This document shows, in pieces, positions 61,046 through 64,000 of a stretch of 64,000 nucleotides of DNA. This DNA is from Typha latifolia. Its lineage: Eukaryota > Streptophyta > Magnoliopsida > Poales > Typhaceae. The notes below the pieces were generated by a model. That model searched no databases, had not been told where the DNA came from, and saw only the letters and a list, made by a program, of their open reading frames with translations. Position 1 is the first letter of the stretch; every line of letters starts with the position of its first letter. The stretch lies in the NCBI GenBank assembly GCA_019914945.1, contig CM034102.1:16729501-16793500 (forward strand), given 5' to 3'. The translations under genes and the position numbers were made by a program.

Positions 61046-63632
61046 TCAGCCAAGTCTGGCTTGCCTACGGAGTACCTAAGATAAGATATGCATAGTTTAG
61101 TTTTCCTTAAATATATATACCGCCATATATTATACAGTAAACACCGCTGATGATTCTTCTTCTCTTCTTTCTCAAATGAAAAGAAAGGAAAAAAAAAGAG
61201 AAGAAAATCAGCATGTCAAAAAATGGATAAGAAGTCACTTTCTCATTTCTCAGGCAAACACTATGCAAAGAATCGGACTCAGAAATACGTCTTATTAGAA
61301 TCAAAGGCAATCATAATAAAAAAACTAACCTCTTCAGCAAATTTTATCAAGATTGTGGTTCTTGGTCGTTGCTGACCCTCAATTGGTACAAAATGTGCCG
61401 TAACAACAGCAGGAAAACCAGCATTGTCCAAGACACCCTTCAAGAAAATCAGGTGTCAGTTACGGAATTCCCAAAATGAAAAGGTAAGAGAAACTAAAAG
61501 GAATTAATGGAACAGCTGCCACAAAGGCGATAGCACACAGCTGCAAGAGTAAGCGCCTCAGTGGTACTCACCCTTACTATACCAGCAACAAAAGCCCCAC
61601 AGTTGAATGCCCCCATGTCTTTTGGCACGGATATGAATCTATTAAACCAGCCAAATTTCATCTCCAGATAAACATAAACAACCATCATAGCTGACTTAAC
61701 AAGAGTTTATAAGATATAATACCGATTAACCAGAAATTCTTTCTCACTGATCATGTACTCGTCTTCATGTTCAGTTCCTTTCTCAAGTGAGTCAGCTGCC
61801 TGTTAAGGTGGCAGAAACAAGAACAAAGCAAATATAGAGAGCCTAATCACAATAAAGATCACAAGATTGCTATTCCAGCTAACAAAGAAATTGTTCTAGT
61901 TGCACATGCTAATCTACAAAATGTCATATTAGGCATTCAAATATCCTTTAGAATAAAAGTTTAAAACTTTTAACATCTTCTGTTGGTTTATGGATATCCA
62001 TGTCGTTTGCACCAAAACTTATAATATCTTCAGAATTATCAGTATCTGCACTTTGTAGTTTTCGAGCCTCATTATGTCTACCATCATTTCCTATTACAAA
62101 TGTAAGCATGCTAAAGAAGAAGTTACAACAAACTCTGCTAGTTCTCAGAGAAACAAATTAGAAATCTTGTTCATCTGTCTCCACTGTCCACTTTATGAAA
62201 GGTAAAGGACCCAATGAAATAGCATATATTAGCAATATCATATCTAAAACTTTTCAGAAGCTTGGTTAGAATTCCCAGCAGAAATGCTACTGCAACAAAT
62301 AGCACATGTTCAACTGGTTATAGGGGTGAAAACGGATCAAATACGGATTGGATAGTGCTCAACCTATATCCGGATCCATATTTTTAGTCCGGATACGGAT
62401 TCAGATACGGATATTGGACGGATAGCAAAATTTAAAACCATATCCTAACTAAACGGATACGGATAATTTTCGGATAGAGGATCGGATCTTAAACGGATAT
62501 TGATTGAATTTAAAATAATTATAATATTTTATTTATATATAATTAACACAAAATTATTAAGAGTTTTATGATAAATAAATTTTTTATACGTCAAATTTAT
62601 AAAATTAGAGAAATTAATCTCTATAAATAATATATAATGTATTATTAGCAATAATATTAATATTAATATTTACTATTTAAATAAGCAAACTAAAAACTGT
62701 AAATTATTTTAAAAAAATATGCGGATAAACGGATATCCGATATCCGTATCCGAATCCGAAAAATATATCTGACCCATATCCGAATCCGTATCCGAATTTT
62801 TTTCAAAAATTCTATCCGTATCCGAATCAGATAGAAATTTTTTATCCGAATCCGATCCGAATCGGGTCGGATAGCGGGTCGGGTCGGAGTTAATCCGACC
62901 CGTTTTCACCCCTAGCTGGTTACCAATCTCAAATGCACTGTCTCACTCCTATATGCTCACAAATGGAGGAACTAGCTCATGAATTTCCTCTGGGCAGGCA
63001 TGCCATAAGTTTCATTGAATGTGCAAATAATGAGATAAGAATCTAAAACAGGCCTAACACTAGCAAGAAAACATATTATTCGTTTATCTAACTAGAACTT
63101 CTCACTTATTAGGATCAAAGGGTTTCTATATTTACACTTAACTGAGGCCTCAAACAAAGGCAGATTTGCCAAAAGGACTTTATGAGACAAGGTTTTCCTA
63201 TGGCAGGATAAAAGTGTGGTTCTCTGCTCATATATCATAATAAGTCCAATGATATAAAATTCAAGAGGATGCAAGTCTATATCATAATAAATCCAATGAT
63301 ATAGAATTCAAGAGGATGCAAACAAACAAACAGGAAGGCAGTTCCAATGATACACATGATAAGATTTTTCTTTCATTCTTTGAAAGCTCAGGACATTTAT
63401 GTGTTCAATAGTGAAATCAGCTTTCCTTCCATCTTAATATCATTCTAAAATCAATACATGATAAATGCTCGAGTCATGGAACTGATAAGGAATAACTTCA
63501 AAGAACAAATAGTTGAAAGTACAATAATCATGTACCCATGTATAGATAAACTACCTTCCCAAAGAGCACCTTCCAGACAGTGCTATGAATGAATGTTAAT
63601 ATCCCCACTAGTCCAGTCTCCCTCCTATTTCC
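61046..63632 (-). CDS. TRAPPC5: TRAPP complex subunit 5 (Trs31/TRAPPC5), 3' part, truncated by window
   Basis: Subunit of the TRAPP tethering complex, a Rab-GEF acting in ER-Golgi and Golgi traffic. Exons visible on the minus strand are 63632-63555, 61799-61723, 61638-61572, 61437-61330 and 61075-61046, and 5' exons lie beyond 64000. The 119 visible residues include GNRRETGLVGILTFIHSTVW, AADSLEKGTEHEDEYMISEK, FISVPKDMGAFNCGAFVAGI, GVLDNAGFPAVVTAHFVPIE and the closing VLRRQARLG. They align along their length with plant TRAPPC5, including the FNCGAFVAGIV motif and its conserved Cys, the site of palmitoylation in related Bet3 folds in other subunits. All junctions are GT-AG. The intron 61800-63554 is long because of an inserted MITE. 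Confidence 0.9.
62321..62914. mobile_element. hAT-type MITE
   Basis: A 594-bp non-coding element in a TRAPPC5 intron. The termini are exact inverted repeats, TAGGGGTGAAAACGG at the left end and CCGTTTTCACCCCTA at the right. It is flanked by 8-bp direct repeats differing at one base, ACTGGTTA (62313-62320) and GCTGGTTA (62915-62922). TAGGGGTG-type ends with 8-bp target duplications are typical of hAT transposons. The subterminal parts are packed with GGATACGGAT/ATCCGTATCC units in both orientations, probably transposase-binding repeats. The centre is AT-rich with no transposase. Confidence 0.88.
63231..63325. repeat. Tandem duplication, ~47-bp unit, in a TRAPPC5 intron
   Basis: ATATCATAATAA(G/A)TCCAATG and the following sequence through CAAGAGGATGCAA occur twice head to tail with very few differences. 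Confidence 0.88.
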
Positions 63633-64000
63633 CTGAAATATTGATTGCAACATTAAAAATCAATAACTGTCGCTAAACAATATAGCATCTAAATTGGAAA
63701 ATAATGGTAGACCAACTAAGAGCATTGGGTACCACATGAAAAAGTAAATGGATATAAGAATTGGTCCATTTCAAAATTTGGTTGCATTTTATAATGTGGT
63801 TAAAGAAACAAGATGCAAAAAATACAGTATCCCCTTCAACTGAATACCAACTTACGATGTATACATGACGAGATATAGAATGAAAAGTATCAAAAGAGGG
63901 AGAAAGTGTGGGATTTAAAGAACTAAAATGAATTTTAGGCTACTGTTTTTGTTCTCAAGCTGACCATCCAGCTCGGTCTTAATTTTCATTCCAAAGATAT

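Noticed and set aside
1..64000. Possible functional cluster of calcium genes (centrin, small EF-hand protein, CRK)
   Set aside because: They are separated by unrelated genes, lie on both strands and belong to common large families. Chance proximity explains it.

Overview
This is nuclear DNA of a flowering plant. The genes have many short exons with GT-AG introns, the spacers are AT-rich with TA, CT and GA microsatellites, and every recognisable product belongs to a plant family (centrin, WEB1, plant PP2C, B3 factor, PPR, heme oxygenase 2, CEP peptide hormone, CRK kinase, patatin-like lipase). The very GC-rich 5' half of the PPR gene and a rice-like centrin N-terminus suggest a monocot. The lineage below that level cannot be fixed from sequence alone. 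I rebuilt the exon chains by hand from protein-family homology. Each chain closes in frame on canonical splice sites except where stated.

Layout: centrin (+, 801-5049); WEB1-like coiled-coil protein (+, 7219-9812); small two-EF-hand protein (+, 10761-11039); PP2C phosphatase (-, 12148-16857); B3-domain protein (-, 19127-20674); TMEM53/DUF829 alpha/beta hydrolase (-, 21319-24605); PPR protein (+, 25480-27384); SERAC1-like hydrolase (+, 27755-33903); heme-oxygenase-2-like protein (+, 34884-37621); NodH-like sulfotransferase (+, 39753-42776); CEP hormone precursor (+, 45375-45632); DUF1645 protein (+, 48491-49228); CDPK-related kinase (-, 50593-56559); patatin-like lipase (-, 57911-59601); 3' part of TRAPPC5 (-, 61046-63632, continuing past the right edge).

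These are independent single-gene units with no operon logic. Three encode EF-hand or EF-hand-derived proteins (centrin, the small calcium sensor and CRK). Two neighbours, PPR and SERAC1-like, are probably organellar and share Site II (TGGGCC/T) promoter motifs.

The most unusual points are: a duplicated 3' exon end inside an intron of the sulfotransferase gene whose splice donor has changed from GT to AT; two inferred GC-AG introns in the PP2C gene; a centrin start codon that forms the last three bases of exon 1; a clear CEP hormone gene; a hAT-type MITE with near-perfect 8-bp target duplication in a TRAPPC5 intron; an in-frame (Thr-Asn)6 repeat inside the PPR array; and several local tandem duplications in introns. 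I found no clearly new multi-gene system.
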